Shown: positions 1 through 9,519, numbered from the stretch's first letter. The stretch is 64,000 nucleotides of DNA from Leifsonia sp. ZF2019 (GCF_019924635.1 NZ_CP065037.1:372001-436000); one strand, 5' to 3'. The notes: generated by a model not told the origin, from the letters alone. Translations and numbers: made by a program.

Positions 1-806
1 CGGCGCCGGGGGAGGTCGTCCTCGAGGCGACCGACCTCGTCAAGCGGTTCCACACCTCCGACGGCACCGTCACGACAGCGGTGGACCACGTCTCGTTCCA
101 GCTGCGTGCCGGCGAGACCCTCGGCATCGTCGGCGAATCCGGCTCCGGCAAGAGCACGACGGCGCGCCTCGCGCTCGCCCTCGAACCCCTCGACGGCGGC
201 CGCGTGCAGCTGCACGGCGAGCAGTGGGCGCCGCAGCCGGAGAAACGTCGCCGCCGCCTCCGTGGCCGCATCTCCGTCGTCTATCAGGACCCGCTCAGCT
301 CGTTCGACCCGCGCTGGACGGTGGAGCGCATCCTGAACGACGCACTGCGCTCCGAGCGGTTCGACTCCGCGGACGGGAAGGCGGCGCGGGTGCGTGAGCT
401 GCTCGCACAGGTCGGCCTCCCGGAGGCCGTCCTTCCCCGCTTCCCGCTGCGACTCTCCGGCGGCCAGCGTCAGCGCGTCGCCATCGCGCGCGCTCTCGCC
501 CCGCGGCCGGATGTCATCGTCCTCGATGAAGCCGTGTCTGCGCTCGACGTCACGATCCAGGCGCAGATCCTCGACCTCCTCGCCGTGCTGCAGCGGGAGT
601 CCGGCGTCGCGTACCTCTTCATCTCGCACGACCTCGGCGTCATCAGCCACATCAGCGACCGGGTGCTCGTGATGAAGGACGGAGCCGTCGTCGAAGAAGG
701 CACGGCCACGGACGTCTTCGAGAACCCCACCCATCCGTACACGCAGGCCCTGATCGCGGCGATCCCCGAGTTCGACCCCGCCGTCGTCGCAACTCCCGCG
801 AACTGA
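1..806 (+). CDS. Peptide/nickel-type ABC transporter ATP-binding protein (5' end missing)
   Basis: The reading frame is open from the left edge (codons in phase with position 3) to a TGA at 806, so the N-terminus lies outside the window; the GTG at 81 falls inside the domain and is not the start. Visible are Walker A GESGSGKST, a Q-loop (VVYQDPLSSFDP), the signature [15 protein letters not shown], Walker B VIVLDE, the H-loop SHD, and the C-terminal oligopeptide-transporter tail (NPTHPYTQAL). The family is the cytoplasmic ATPase of DppD/DppF/OppF transporters. The Asp of the D-loop (SALD) is intact, so it should be active. A monooxygenase gene follows after 13 bp, which suggests one operon importing a substrate that is then oxidised; the substrate is not identifiable. 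Confidence 0.93.
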   Translation, partial: APGEVVLEATDLVKRFHTSDGTVTTAVDHVSFQLRAGETLGIVGESGSGKSTTARLALALEPLDGGRVQLHGEQWAPQPEKRRRRLRGRISVVYQDPLSSFDPRWTVERILNDALRSERFDSADGKAARVRELLAQVGLPEAVLPRFPLRLSGGQRQRVAIARALAPRPDVIVLDEAVSALDVTIQAQILDLLAVLQRESGVAYLFISHDLGVISHISDRVLVMKDGAVVEEGTATDVFENPTHPYTQALIAAIPEFDPAVVATPAN

Positions 807-819
807 GAACAGGAACGAC

Positions 820-2217
820 ATGCCCCGCCCCCTCCGCTTCAACGCCTTCGTGATGCACACCAACTCGCACATCCACCACGGGCAGTGGCGGCGCCCCGAC
901 GCCGGCCAAGTGGACTTCGAGGACATCGCGCTGTGGATCGACCTCGCCAAGCTGCTGGAGGCGGCCAAGTTCGACGCGATCTTCCTCGCCGACGTCAGCG
1001 GGGTCTACGGCGACGCGGATGCCGACTTCGACGTCTACATCCGGGAGGGTCTGCAGATCCCCAGCCATGACCCGCTCACCCTGGTCGCGGCGATCGCGAC
1101 GCACACCGAGCACCTGGGTCTCGCGCTCACCTCGAACGTGGTCCAGAACCACCCCTTCAACTTCGCCCGGCAGATCTCGACCCTGGACCACATCTCCAAG
1201 GGACGGGTGGCGTGGAACATCGTCACCGGCACCCAGGACAACGGGGCCCGCAACTTCGGCCTGCCCCGTCTCGTCGACCACGCCGAGCGATACGCCTGGG
1301 CCGAGGAGTACGTCGATGTCACCTACAAGCTGTGGGAAGGTTCCTGGGACGACGGCGCCCTGGTGAAGGACCGCGAACGCGGGATCTACTCGGACGCTTC
1401 CAAGATCCACACCATCGACCATGTCGGCGAGCGGTACGCCGTGCAGGGACCGCACCTGCCGTCGCCGTCGCCGCAGCGCACCCCCGTCCTCTACCAGGCC
1501 GGCTCGTCGGGCTCCGGGCGCGCCTTCGCGGCCCGCAACGCCGAGGCGACGTTCATCATCGCTCCGTCGCCGGCCCTGGCGCGGGAGCAGATCGCGGAGA
1601 CGCGTCGACTCGCTGTCGAGGCCGGCCGGCGCGCCGACGACATCACCTTCTATCAAGGGCTCAGCTTCGTGATCGGCGACACGGAGGAGGAGGCCCGCGA
1701 CAAGGCGGCCGAGTACGAGAAGTACGTGAGCATCGACGGCTACCTCGCGCACAGTGCGCTGGTCGACGCGGAGGGGCGCGCGTACGACCCCGACACCCCC
1801 CTCAGCGAGGTCCGGACGGACACCATGCGCGGGTTCAGCGAGTGGGTCCGCAAGGCGGTCACCGACCGTGAACCCACCATCAGGGATGTCGCCCTGGTGA
1901 TCTCCCGCCAGACCCGCGTCGTCGGCACCCCCGAGCAGATCGCCGACGTGCTCGTCGAGTGGCAGGACGCCGGGGTGGACGGCATCAACGTCATCAACTG
2001 GGTCATCCCCGGATCCTTCGAGGAGTTCGCCGAGAAGGTCCTGCCGGTGCTGCGCGAACGCGGGCTCGCCCAGAGCGAGTACGCTCCGGGGCCGCTGCGC
2101 CAGAAACTGTTCGGCGAACCGCTGCTGAACGACCGGCATCCTGCCGCGCGGTACCGTGGAGCCTTCTCCGGCACGGCGGCGGACACCGAGCCGGCTCTCG
2201 TGCAGGAAGGCGTCTGA
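820..2217 (+). CDS. LLM-class flavin-dependent monooxygenase, NtaA/SnaA/DszA family (copy 1)
   Basis: A 465-residue protein with the bacterial-luciferase-like barrel of the NtaA/SnaA/DszA/SoxA group. These enzymes use reduced FMN from a separate reductase to oxygenate chelators, organosulfur compounds or antibiotic intermediates. Family hallmarks are the N-terminal FNAFVMHTNSHIHHGQW segment, FDAIFLADVSGVY, the STLDHISKGRVAWNIVTG block and the YKLWEGSW block, all near their usual places; length is typical (about 450). The ATG at 820 follows an AGGA-containing leader. It sits 13 bp after a peptide-type ABC ATPase and 1 bp before a second paralogue. No flavin reductase gene is visible, so the electron donor must be encoded elsewhere. 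The substrate is unknown. Confidence 0.92.
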   Translation: MPRPLRFNAFVMHTNSHIHHGQWRRPDAGQVDFEDIALWIDLAKLLEAAKFDAIFLADVSGVYGDADADFDVYIREGLQIPSHDPLTLVAAIATHTEHLGLALTSNVVQNHPFNFARQISTLDHISKGRVAWNIVTGTQDNGARNFGLPRLVDHAERYAWAEEYVDVTYKLWEGSWDDGALVKDRERGIYSDASKIHTIDHVGERYAVQGPHLPSPSPQRTPVLYQAGSSGSGRAFAARNAEATFIIAPSPALAREQIAETRRLAVEAGRRADDITFYQGLSFVIGDTEEEARDKAAEYEKYVSIDGYLAHSALVDAEGRAYDPDTPLSEVRTDTMRGFSEWVRKAVTDREPTIRDVALVISRQTRVVGTPEQIADVLVEWQDAGVDGINVINWVIPGSFEEFAEKVLPVLRERGLAQSEYAPGPLRQKLFGEPLLNDRHPAARYRGAFSGTAADTEPALVQEGV

Positions 2218-2218
2218 C

Positions 2219-3643
2219 ATGGCCGAACCGAAGCAGCTCTTCGTCAACCTGTTCGAGATGGCGTGCGTGAGCCACATCACCCACGGCCTCTGGCCGTTGC
2301 CGGGCAACAACCGCGAGCGGTTCGCCGACCTCGACTACTGGCTCGAGCTCGCGCAGCTCCTGGAGCACGGCGGTTTCGACGGGATCTTCCTGGCCGACGT
2401 GATCGGAGCCTACGACGTCTTCCGCGGTGGACCGGAGACGGCGCTGCGGGAGGGGCTCCAGAGCCCCAACATCGACCCGCTGCTCCTCGTCCCGGCGATG
2501 GCCGCGGTGACGGAGCGGCTCGGCTTCGGGGTCACCTTCTCGACGACCTACGAGCCGCCGTTCGCCTTCGCACGGCGCATGTCGACGCTCGACCACCTGA
2601 CCAAGGGCCGCATCGGCTGGAACGTCGTCACCTCCTACCTTCCGAACGCCGCCCGCAACTTCGGACTCGACGAGGAGCTCCCGCACGACGAGCGGTACCG
2701 GCGCGCCGACGAATACCTCGACGTCCTCTACAAGCTCTGGGAGGGGTCGTGGGACGATGACGCGGTGATCGCGGACCGGGAGGCGCGCGTCTTCACGGAC
2801 CCGTCGAAGGTGCGCTACATCGACCACATCGGCGAACACCACCGCGTCGCCGGTCCGCACATCGTGCACCCGTCTGTGCAGCGCACTCCGGTGCTGTTCC
2901 AGGCGACGGGGTCACCCGCCGGTATCGAGTTCGCCGGACGGCACGCCGAAGCGGTGTTCACGGGAGGCCGGACCAGCGAGCAGTTCCGGGCCAACGCCGA
3001 GGGGATGCGCGACTCCGCCGAGCGTCACGGCCGCGCCCGCGACGACCTCCGTTTCATCGCGATGGCGGGCGTCATCGTCGGCCGCACGCAAGAGGAGGCC
3101 GAGGACAAATGGCGGCTGTATCAGCAGCACTCGAGCCTCGACGGCATCCTCGCGCACTCCAGTCTGCCCGTCGACCTCACCGCGTTCCCGCGGGATATCA
3201 CCGTGCGCGAGGCGCTCGCTCGCGCCGAGTTCCCCGCGGAGAAGGTCCCGTACCTGCCGCTCGACCGCACGGTCGGAGAGGCGCTCGACTTCGTCAAGGG
3301 AAGCCGTGACGATCGCTTCCTCGTCGTCGGCGACCCCACGACGGTGGCCGACGAGATCGAGCGCTGGCTCGACGAGGACGGCCTGGACGGCATCAACCTC
3401 CGCCAGTACCACTCGTTCGACACGGCGCGCGACTTCGCCGAGCTGGTCGTTCCCGAACTCCGTCGCCGGGGCCGCCTCCCGCGCGAGGGCGAGCGGTCCG
3501 GCACGTTGCGTGAACGGTTGTTCGGCGCAGGCAACGCCCGGCTGCCGGAACGGCACACGGCCGCCCGGTACCGGGGCGGGGCGAACCTGGATGTGCCCGT
3601 CGAACCCCTGCGTCTCGATTTCGCCGACGCACCGTCGTTCTGA
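2219..3643 (+). CDS. LLM-class flavin-dependent monooxygenase, NtaA/SnaA/DszA family (copy 2)
   Basis: A 474-residue paralogue of the preceding protein, with the same blocks in the same order (FDGIFLADVIGAYD, MSTLDHLTKGRIGWNVVTS, YKLWEGSWDDDA). I chose the ATG at 2219, one base after the upstream TGA, because it aligns with the family N-terminus (MAEPKQLFVNLFEM); reading through from farther upstream would add unrelated residues. The two copies are clearly diverged, so they probably act on different positions or successive intermediates rather than being a recent duplication. Together with the upstream ABC ATPase this looks like the right part of an uptake-and-oxidation operon that begins outside the window. 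Confidence 0.92.
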   Translation: MAEPKQLFVNLFEMACVSHITHGLWPLPGNNRERFADLDYWLELAQLLEHGGFDGIFLADVIGAYDVFRGGPETALREGLQSPNIDPLLLVPAMAAVTERLGFGVTFSTTYEPPFAFARRMSTLDHLTKGRIGWNVVTSYLPNAARNFGLDEELPHDERYRRADEYLDVLYKLWEGSWDDDAVIADREARVFTDPSKVRYIDHIGEHHRVAGPHIVHPSVQRTPVLFQATGSPAGIEFAGRHAEAVFTGGRTSEQFRANAEGMRDSAERHGRARDDLRFIAMAGVIVGRTQEEAEDKWRLYQQHSSLDGILAHSSLPVDLTAFPRDITVREALARAEFPAEKVPYLPLDRTVGEALDFVKGSRDDRFLVVGDPTTVADEIERWLDEDGLDGINLRQYHSFDTARDFAELVVPELRRRGRLPREGERSGTLRERLFGAGNARLPERHTAARYRGGANLDVPVEPLRLDFADAPSF

Positions 3644-3750
3644 TCGCCGCCGTCCTGCGAGGATTCTCCGCTGCTCCCATCGTCCCTTGAGCGCCGGGCA
3701 GCCGCCGCCGGATACTCTGGCACGTCCCCGTCCGTCTCCGGAGGTCGCTC

Positions 3751-5097
3751 GTGTCGCACGCCCATGTCCGTTCCCCTGGTGTCTCGGGTACGCCGCGTGC
3801 AGGCCGCACGCTGCGCACCGTCGTGGTCGCCATCCTCATCGCGGCCGGGCTGGCCACGGTCGCCGGGCTCGCTCTGCTCTGGCCTGATGGCGGGGCGGTC
3901 GCGCACGCGCGGTCCAGCATCCAGTTCGCGGCGCCGGGGACGACCTTCCCGACGGGACGGATCACCGCCCTGTCGAAGGACTGCCCCGGATACTTCTCGT
4001 CGGACGCGAGTGCCACGGGATCGGCACCCGGCGACACCCGAGTGTGCCGGATGGCGACGGTGAGGCTGCTCGACGGAGCGCACGCGGGGAAAGCCGTCTC
4101 GCTGCCGCTGCTGTGGCCGTGGGCGAGCGCGGGCCTGAACGTCGGGGATGAGCTGGAGCTGGTCGTCCCGCCCACCTCGGCCTCGTCCGCAGCCGGGTCC
4201 GGCTCGGCGGATCCCTCGACGGTGCAGGGGGTCACCGTCAACGGCGTCGTGCGCGACCACTCCCTCCTGGTGTGGGTGATCGTCTTCGTCGTGATCGTGG
4301 TGGTCGTCGGGCTGCTGCGCGGGCTGATGTCGTTGATCGCCCTGGGCTTCAGCGCGTTCGTGCTGGTCCAGTTCGTGCTGCCCGCCGTCATCTCGGGCAG
4401 GCCCGGGCTGGCGGTCGCCGTGGTGGGCGCGTCCGCCATCATGTTCGTCGTCCTGTACCTCGCGCACGGCCTCTCGATACGGACGAGCGCCGCGCTCCTC
4501 GGCACCCTGTTCGGGATCGCGGTCACGGCGGGAATCGCGCAGCTCGCCGTCACGACCACGCACCTGACCGGCGTGACGGGAGATGTGGGCGGTCTGCTGG
4601 CCGGGGTCACCCAGATCGATTTCCGCGGCCTCCTGACGTGCGCCATCGTCATCGCCGGGCTCGGGGTCCTGAACGATGTCACGGTGACACAGGCGTCGGC
4701 GGTCTGGGAGCTGCGTGCGGCGTCGCCAGGGCTGACCCGCCGTCAGCTGTACCTCCGCGCGATGCGCATCGGCCGCGACCACATCGCCTCCACGATCTAC
4801 ACGATCGCGTTCGCCTACGCGGGCGCAGCGATGGTGGTCCTGATCGTCCTCTACCTCTACGATCGCCCCGCTCTCAGCCTCCTGTCGCAGGAGGACCTCG
4901 CAGCCGAGGTGGTCCGCACCCTGTGCAGCGGCATCGGTCTGGTGCTCGCGGTGCCCGCGACCACCGCGATCGCAGCGCTGCTGGTGCCGAGGGAGGTCGT
5001 GGTGAGCGATCGGAGCGCGTGGGATGCTCTTCGCCTGCGCTGGTACGCCTTCATGCCCCGGCCGGCCGTCCCGGAGGCTCCGCGCCGCGAGTACTGA
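3751..5097 (+). CDS. YibE/F-like multi-spanning membrane protein
   Basis: A 448-residue protein with one N-terminal membrane helix (about residues 22-44). An extracytoplasmic segment of roughly 120 residues follows, containing a GDELEL strand typical of YibE/F N-terminal domains, and then at least six hydrophobic helices from about residue 170. The late segment TQIDFRGLLTCAIVIAGLGVLNDVTVTQAS is the recognisable YibE/F core (shown here only as key words: LGVLNDVTVTQAS). The molecular role of the family is not established. The GTG at 3751 is preceded by GGAGG at 3740-3744. A -10-like GATACT lies about 35 bp upstream, so it is probably transcribed on its own. It converges on nagB with a 24-bp gap. 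Confidence 0.8.
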   Translation: MSHAHVRSPGVSGTPRAGRTLRTVVVAILIAAGLATVAGLALLWPDGGAVAHARSSIQFAAPGTTFPTGRITALSKDCPGYFSSDASATGSAPGDTRVCRMATVRLLDGAHAGKAVSLPLLWPWASAGLNVGDELELVVPPTSASSAAGSGSADPSTVQGVTVNGVVRDHSLLVWVIVFVVIVVVVGLLRGLMSLIALGFSAFVLVQFVLPAVISGRPGLAVAVVGASAIMFVVLYLAHGLSIRTSAALLGTLFGIAVTAGIAQLAVTTTHLTGVTGDVGGLLAGVTQIDFRGLLTCAIVIAGLGVLNDVTVTQASAVWELRAASPGLTRRQLYLRAMRIGRDHIASTIYTIAFAYAGAAMVVLIVLYLYDRPALSLLSQEDLAAEVVRTLCSGIGLVLAVPATTAIAALLVPREVVVSDRSAWDALRLRWYAFMPRPAVPEAPRREY

Positions 5098-5121
5098 ACG
5101 GGGCGGTCCGTGGCGCCGCGG

Positions 5122-5847
5122 TCACGGCAGGAGTGCTGCCGCGGCAGGGTCGGCGTACACCACCGCGTCCTCGTGCAGACGCAGGAACGAGGCCGGGCAC
5201 GCCGCGTCGATCGGTCCGGCCACCGCGGCGGCGACGGCCTCCGCCTTCGTGGACCCGGTGGCCACGGCGATGATCGAGCGCGCCCGCAGGATCGTTCCGA
5301 CGCCCTGCGTGATCGCCTGGTGCGGAACCTCGTCGGGGTGATCGAAGAATCGTGCATTGTCGCTCCGGGTCCGCGCTGCGAGGTCGACCACGCGGGTCAC
5401 GGAGTCGGCTGGGGAGCCCGGCTCGTTGAAGGCGAGGTGCCCGTTGGCGCCGAAGCCGGCGAGCTGGATGTCGACTCCGCCGGCATCGGCGATGGCACGC
5501 TCGTAGTCGGCGCAGGCCTCGTCGAGGTCGGGGCGAGTACCATCCGGGACGTGCAGTGCGGAGGGGGAGAGGCCGAGCGGGCGGGCGAAGGCCGTGCGCA
5601 GCGTCGCGGCGTAGCTGCGGGGATCGTCGGGCGATATGCCCACGTACTCGTCGAGAGCGAATGCCCGCAGGTTCGCGACGTCGAGGCCGCCCGCGACACG
5701 ACGGGCGAGAGCACGATACACCCCCAGCGGACTCGATCCGGTCGCGACCCCGAGCACCGTGGCGGGAGCCGACGCGATGGTGGCGGCGATGCGGTCCGCG
5801 ATGCTCTCGGCGAGCGTCTCCGGGTCCGCGACGACGATCAGTTCCAT
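5122..5847 (-). CDS. nagB: Glucosamine-6-phosphate deaminase (NagB)
   Basis: A 241-residue protein that converts glucosamine-6-phosphate to fructose-6-phosphate and ammonia, feeding amino sugars into glycolysis in the cytoplasm. The phosphate-binding GVATGSSPLGVY, the catalytic FALDEYVG and the GANGHLAFNEPGS block with active-site His and Glu are present. The Asn before Gly-His replaces the Asp of the E. coli enzyme, as in the short Bacillus-type NagB, and the length fits that short form, which lacks the allosteric tail. It is divergent from a GntR/UTRA regulator with only 56 bp between the starts, so that regulator is the likely controller. No nagA or nagE/GlcNAc transporter gene is nearby; the amino sugar may derive from material imported by the adjacent peptide transporter (inference). 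Confidence 0.92.
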   Translation of the reverse strand: MELIVVADPETLAESIADRIAATIASAPATVLGVATGSSPLGVYRALARRVAGGLDVANLRAFALDEYVGISPDDPRSYAATLRTAFARPLGLSPSALHVPDGTRPDLDEACADYERAIADAGGVDIQLAGFGANGHLAFNEPGSPADSVTRVVDLAARTRSDNARFFDHPDEVPHQAITQGVGTILRARSIIAVATGSTKAEAVAAAVAGPIDAACPASFLRLHEDAVVYADPAAAALLP

Positions 5848-5903
5848 GTGTCTTCATTCCTTGTATGATGTGTGACTTGACAGGTTGAGAACCGGAGGAA
5901 GCA

Positions 5904-6758
5904 GTGCCAGCGAAGGCGCAGACGAACGACGACGGATCCCGCCCGGGGGGGCAGAAGCGCGTGCTCCGATACCAGTACGTCTACGATCTGGTGATCGACC
6001 TGATCCAGGACCAGAACCTCCAGCCCGGGGACCAGCTGCCGAGCACGGCGGAGCTCGCCGAGCTGGCGGGGGTGAGCGTGATCTCGGTCCGGCGCGCTCT
6101 CGACGAGCTCACCCACCGGGGCAAGATCGTGCGGCACCAGGGCGTCGGCACCTTCGTCGCCCCGCGACGCATCGTCAGCGAGCCTTCGCGACCGGGTGCC
6201 CTGCTGCAGACGCTGCGCGGACCGTCGGGGGACGACGTGCACCTCGAGACCGAGCTGGTGAGCATGCTCGTCGGCATCCCGAGCGACCAGCACGCGACCG
6301 CGCTCGGCATCGAGCCTGGTGCTCCGGTGTGGGAGGTCGCCCGCCTGCGTCGTCTGGGGAGCACCCCCAAGGTCCTCGAGACCGCCGTGCTCCCGCTGTC
6401 TCTCGTGCCGTCGCTCGACGAGGCCCATCTGGCCGCGGGCGGCTCGCTCTACGAGCTGCTCGCCGACCGGTACGGCTACACCGACGAGTTCGTCGAGCAG
6501 GCGATCGAGGTCGACGAGCCCACCTCCTGGGAGCGCGGTCATCTGGGCCTCTCGGCCAAGGACAACGTGGTCCGCATCCGCGGTGTCAGCCTCGGGGCCG
6601 ACGGGGTCGCGTTCGACAGCTTCCGCCAGACCTACCCTGCGCACGACTTCGTGTTCTACGTCTCGGGGACGTCTCGGCAGCGCCTGGTCGAGCCGCACCG
6701 CGACGGGAGCTGGGCGGTGCGCCCGCTCGGAGCGCCGGCGACCGCCGGCGCCGACTGA
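5904..6758 (+). CDS. GntR-family transcriptional regulator with UTRA domain
   Basis: A 284-residue regulator. Residues about 22-90 form a GntR winged helix (QYVYDLVIDLIQDQNLQPGDQLPSTAELAELAG...VRRALDELTHRGKIVRHQGVGTFV region), and residues about 110-260 a UTRA effector domain (ALGIEPGAPVWEVARLR). UTRA domains of this family bind small sugars, amino sugars or amino acids. The GTG at 5904 is preceded by GGAGGA at 5894-5899. It is divergent from nagB and convergent with the fused ABC ATPase gene 13 bp away, so it sits in the middle of the peptide/amino-sugar island and is the best candidate regulator for it. I found no DasR-type dre site upstream. Confidence 0.9.
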   Translation: MPAKAQTNDDGSRPGGQKRVLRYQYVYDLVIDLIQDQNLQPGDQLPSTAELAELAGVSVISVRRALDELTHRGKIVRHQGVGTFVAPRRIVSEPSRPGALLQTLRGPSGDDVHLETELVSMLVGIPSDQHATALGIEPGAPVWEVARLRRLGSTPKVLETAVLPLSLVPSLDEAHLAAGGSLYELLADRYGYTDEFVEQAIEVDEPTSWERGHLGLSAKDNVVRIRGVSLGADGVAFDSFRQTYPAHDFVFYVSGTSRQRLVEPHRDGSWAVRPLGAPATAGAD

Positions 6759-6771
6759 TCGGCCCGGCCGC

Positions 6772-8538
6772 TCACGACGCATTGCGCCGCAGCGGGTCCG
6801 GGCTCGGAACGCTTTCGAGCAGCCTCCGCGTGTACGGCTCTCGCGGATCGTTCACGATCTGCCACGGGTCGCCCTGTTCGACGATCCTCCCGGCGCGCAT
6901 CACCACGATCCGGTCCGCGTAGGCGGCCGCCGTGGAGAGGTCGTGGGTGATCATCAGGATGCCCATCCGGTGCTCGCGTCGCAGCCGGTCGAGCAGCTGG
7001 AGCACGCCCGTGCGCACCGACACGTCGAGCATCGACACCGGCTCGTCGGCGAGCAGGAGGCGCGGCCGCAGCACGAGGCTGGCGGCGATCGCCACCCGCT
7101 GCCGCTGGCCGCCCGACAGCTCGTGCGGGAAGCGCGTCGCGTACACCTCCGGGTCCAGGCCGACGTCGGAGAGGGCCTCTGCGATGAGCGCCCGGCGCTC
7201 CGCGTTCGAGGAGCCGATGCGGTGCACCTGCAGAGGCTCCATGACGAGGTCCTGGATGCGGAGGTGCGCGTCGAGCGCCTCGTACGGGTCCTGGTAGATG
7301 AGCTGGACGTCTCGGCGCAGGGGCCGCCACTGCCGTGGTGACAGACCGGTCACTTCCGTGCCGTCGATGCGGATGGAGCCGGATGTCGCCGGCTGCATCC
7401 CCACCACGGCTTGCAGGGTGGTGGTCTTGCCGCAGCCCGACTGCCCGACGAGGGCGACGAGCTCGCCCTCGCGCACGACGAGGTCGATCCCGTCGACGGC
7501 CGGGGACGACGCGGTCGTGGCGCTCTCGTCGGCGTCGGCGATGGCGGTCTCGTCCGACGACAGCCGCCCGGTGGCGATGCTCTCGGTCGGAGTCTCGATC
7601 GGCGCCGGGGACGGGGCGGCGAAGTCGATCGCGCCGGGGGCGGCTCCACGTCGCGATCGGCGGGCCTTCTGCCCGTAGACGACACGGAGGTCGCTCACCC
7701 GCAGCAGGTCACCTCCGTCGGAGGTGCGCTCGGTCTGCGTTACGTCGTAGAGGTTGGGCGTCGCCTCGAAGAGCTCGCGCGTGTAGGGGTGCGTCGGGCG
7801 ACGGTAGAGGTCGTCGACGTCTCCCTCCTCGACGATCTCGCCCGCCCGCATGACGGCGGCCCGGGTGCAGGCCTGTGCGACCACGCCGAGGTCGTGGGTC
7901 ACCAGCACGAGTGCGAGGTTGAGGTCGCGCGAGAGCCGGACCAGGAGCTGGAGGATCTGATCCTGCACCACCACATCGAGCGCGGTCGTGGGCTCGTCGG
8001 CGAGCAGCACCCGCGGCTCGCAGGAGAGGGCCATTGCGATCACGGCGCGCTGCTTCATGCCGCCCGACAGCTGGTGCGGGTAGCGTGCATCGGTGCCGTC
8101 CGGCAGGCCGACCTGGCGCAGCAGTTCCCGCGTGCGTGCGACCGCCGCCTTGCCCGTGGCGACCTTGTGCACCTCGAGCGCTTCGCGGATCTGCCAGCCG
8201 ACCGTGCGCACCGGGTTGAAGGCGCTCATCGCGCCCTGGAAGACCATCGCGATGTCCGTCCATCGGTGGGCGCGCATCCCGGCCTCGCCGCGGGCGATCA
8301 CATCCTCGCCGCCCACGAGCACGGAGCCCGAGACCGTCGCCGAGGCGGGCAGCAGGCCCATCGCCGCGAGGATGGTCGTCGTCTTCCCGCAGCCGGACTC
8401 GCCTACGAGGCCCACCCGCTCGCCGGGGGCGAGGGAGAGGTCGATGCCGCGGAGGGTGTGGATGGGCTCGCCGCCGCGGCCGTCGCGCGGGTCGAACCAC
8501 ACGTTGAGATCCCGGATCTCGAGCGCGTCGCCCGTCAT
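6772..8538 (-). CDS. Fused dipeptide/oligopeptide ABC transporter ATPase (DppD-DppF type)
   Basis: A 588-residue protein with two complete ATPase domains. Domain 1 has Walker [10 protein letters not shown] (about 46-54), signature [15 protein letters not shown] and Walker B LLADEP. Domain 2 has Walker [10 protein letters not shown] (about 365-373), signature [15 protein letters not shown] and Walker B LLADEP. Each carries its H-loop THD. Such fusions power peptide importers together with two permeases. The start at 8538 overlaps the stop of the upstream permease by 4 bp, so translation is probably coupled. Odd feature: residues about 291-345, between the first beta strands and Walker A of domain 2, form an Ala/Pro/Ser/Thr/Asp-rich low-complexity insertion not usual in this family. 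Confidence 0.95.
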   Translation of the reverse strand: MTGDALEIRDLNVWFDPRDGRGGEPIHTLRGIDLSLAPGERVGLVGESGCGKTTTILAAMGLLPASATVSGSVLVGGEDVIARGEAGMRAHRWTDIAMVFQGAMSAFNPVRTVGWQIREALEVHKVATGKAAVARTRELLRQVGLPDGTDARYPHQLSGGMKQRAVIAMALSCEPRVLLADEPTTALDVVVQDQILQLLVRLSRDLNLALVLVTHDLGVVAQACTRAAVMRAGEIVEEGDVDDLYRRPTHPYTRELFEATPNLYDVTQTERTSDGGDLLRVSDLRVVYGQKARRSRRGAAPGAIDFAAPSPAPIETPTESIATGRLSSDETAIADADESATTASSPAVDGIDLVVREGELVALVGQSGCGKTTTLQAVVGMQPATSGSIRIDGTEVTGLSPRQWRPLRRDVQLIYQDPYEALDAHLRIQDLVMEPLQVHRIGSSNAERRALIAEALSDVGLDPEVYATRFPHELSGGQRQRVAIAASLVLRPRLLLADEPVSMLDVSVRTGVLQLLDRLRREHRMGILMITHDLSTAAAYADRIVVMRAGRIVEQGDPWQIVNDPREPYTRRLLESVPSPDPLRRNAS

Positions 8539-9506
8539 AGTGCGTCCTTCCCGCGACCGACGAGTGGTCGCAAGCGCCAGGTCCTGACCGACAGATACGA
8601 GGAGCGCAGCCGCGGGTTGAGGGCGTCCTCGATGGCGCTGCCCAGGAGGTAGCAGCCCATGATCAGCAGGGCGACGGCGATCCCCGCCGGCACGATCGCC
8701 CACCACGCGCCGGTGCTGATCGCGTCGCGTTCGAACGCGTGCTCCATGATCGTCCCCCAGGTGACCGCGGTCGGGTCGGAGAGCCCGAGGAAGGCGAGGG
8801 CCGTCTCGTTGAAGATCGCGAGCGTCACGGCGAGCACGGCGTTCGCGATGAGCAGCGGCCCGAGCTGCGGCAGGATGTGCCGCAGGATCACGCGGGGGCT
8901 GCTCGCCCCGATCGACTCCGCCCGGCGGATCGACACCCGCTCCCGCAGCGTCTTGACCTGCGCCCGCACGATGCGCGCGGTGCTCGTCCACATCAGGAAG
9001 CCGATCACCAGCACCACGTGCCAGAGGCTCGGCCCCCAGACGGTGGCGACGACGATCATCAGGACGATCTGCGGGATGACGATGAAGTAGTCGGTGATGC
9101 GCATCAGGATCACGTCGGTGATGCCGCCGAAGTATCCGGACAGGATGCCGAACAGCGCGCCGATCACGATCGCGATGACGGCGGCCGTGAACCCGACGAT
9201 CATCGAGATGCGGCCACCCAGGAGCACCAGGCTCAGGACGTCGACCCCGCCGTCGTCGCAGCCGAGCCAGTGCTCGAACGAGGGAGGCGCGAACACCGCG
9301 CAGCTCGGCTCGGTGGTGCTGTACGGCGCGAGGAGGTCCGCCCCGACCGCGAGCACGACGAAGAGCGCGATGATCGCGATGCCGACGATCGCGGGGGCGG
9401 TGGTCAGGGAGCGCGCCATTTCGGCCCAGACGCCTCCGCGCGAACGCGTCCGGATCGTGCGCGGAGTGGTGCCGGTCGGAGTTCCCATCGTCGTCTCCTT
9501 GGTCAT
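8535..9506 (-). CDS. Peptide ABC transporter permease, DppC type
   Basis: A 323-residue inner-membrane permease. After a basic N-terminus come a first helix (about 37-57), an extracellular loop with a Cys pair (PSCAVF...WLGCDDGG), and the typical binding-protein-dependent transport block ending in ESIGASSPRVILRHILPQ, the EAA loop that contacts the ATPase. The order on the minus strand is DppB-like, DppC-like, fused ATPase, as in standard dpp/opp operons. The ATG at 9506 lies 13 bp after the stop of the upstream permease. The N-terminus has two close Met codons (9506 and 9488), so the true start could be 6 residues shorter. Confidence 0.94.
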   Translation of the reverse strand: MTKETTMGTPTGTTPRTIRTRSRGGVWAEMARSLTTAPAIVGIAIIALFVVLAVGADLLAPYSTTEPSCAVFAPPSFEHWLGCDDGGVDVLSLVLLGGRISMIVGFTAAVIAIVIGALFGILSGYFGGITDVILMRITDYFIVIPQIVLMIVVATVWGPSLWHVVLVIGFLMWTSTARIVRAQVKTLRERVSIRRAESIGASSPRVILRHILPQLGPLLIANAVLAVTLAIFNETALAFLGLSDPTAVTWGTIMEHAFERDAISTGAWWAIVPAGIAVALLIMGCYLLGSAIEDALNPRLRSSYLSVRTWRLRPLVGRGKDAL

Positions 9507-9519
9507 CGCTGCCTCCGCG

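Noticed and set aside
652..2310. Long minus-strand open frame opposite the monooxygenase genes (and similar long antisense frames throughout)
   Set aside because: Products are Arg/Gly/Val-rich with no domain features and mirror the codon bias of real genes on the other strand; typical high-GC shadows.
5848..5903. DasR-type dre operator between nagB and the GntR gene
   Set aside because: I searched by eye for ACTGGTCTAGACCAGT-like palindromes and found none; only a TATGAT -10-like element is present.
7335..8652. Plus-strand frames opposite the fused ABC ATPase
   Set aside because: Antisense shadows; the minus strand has two full sets of ATPase motifs.
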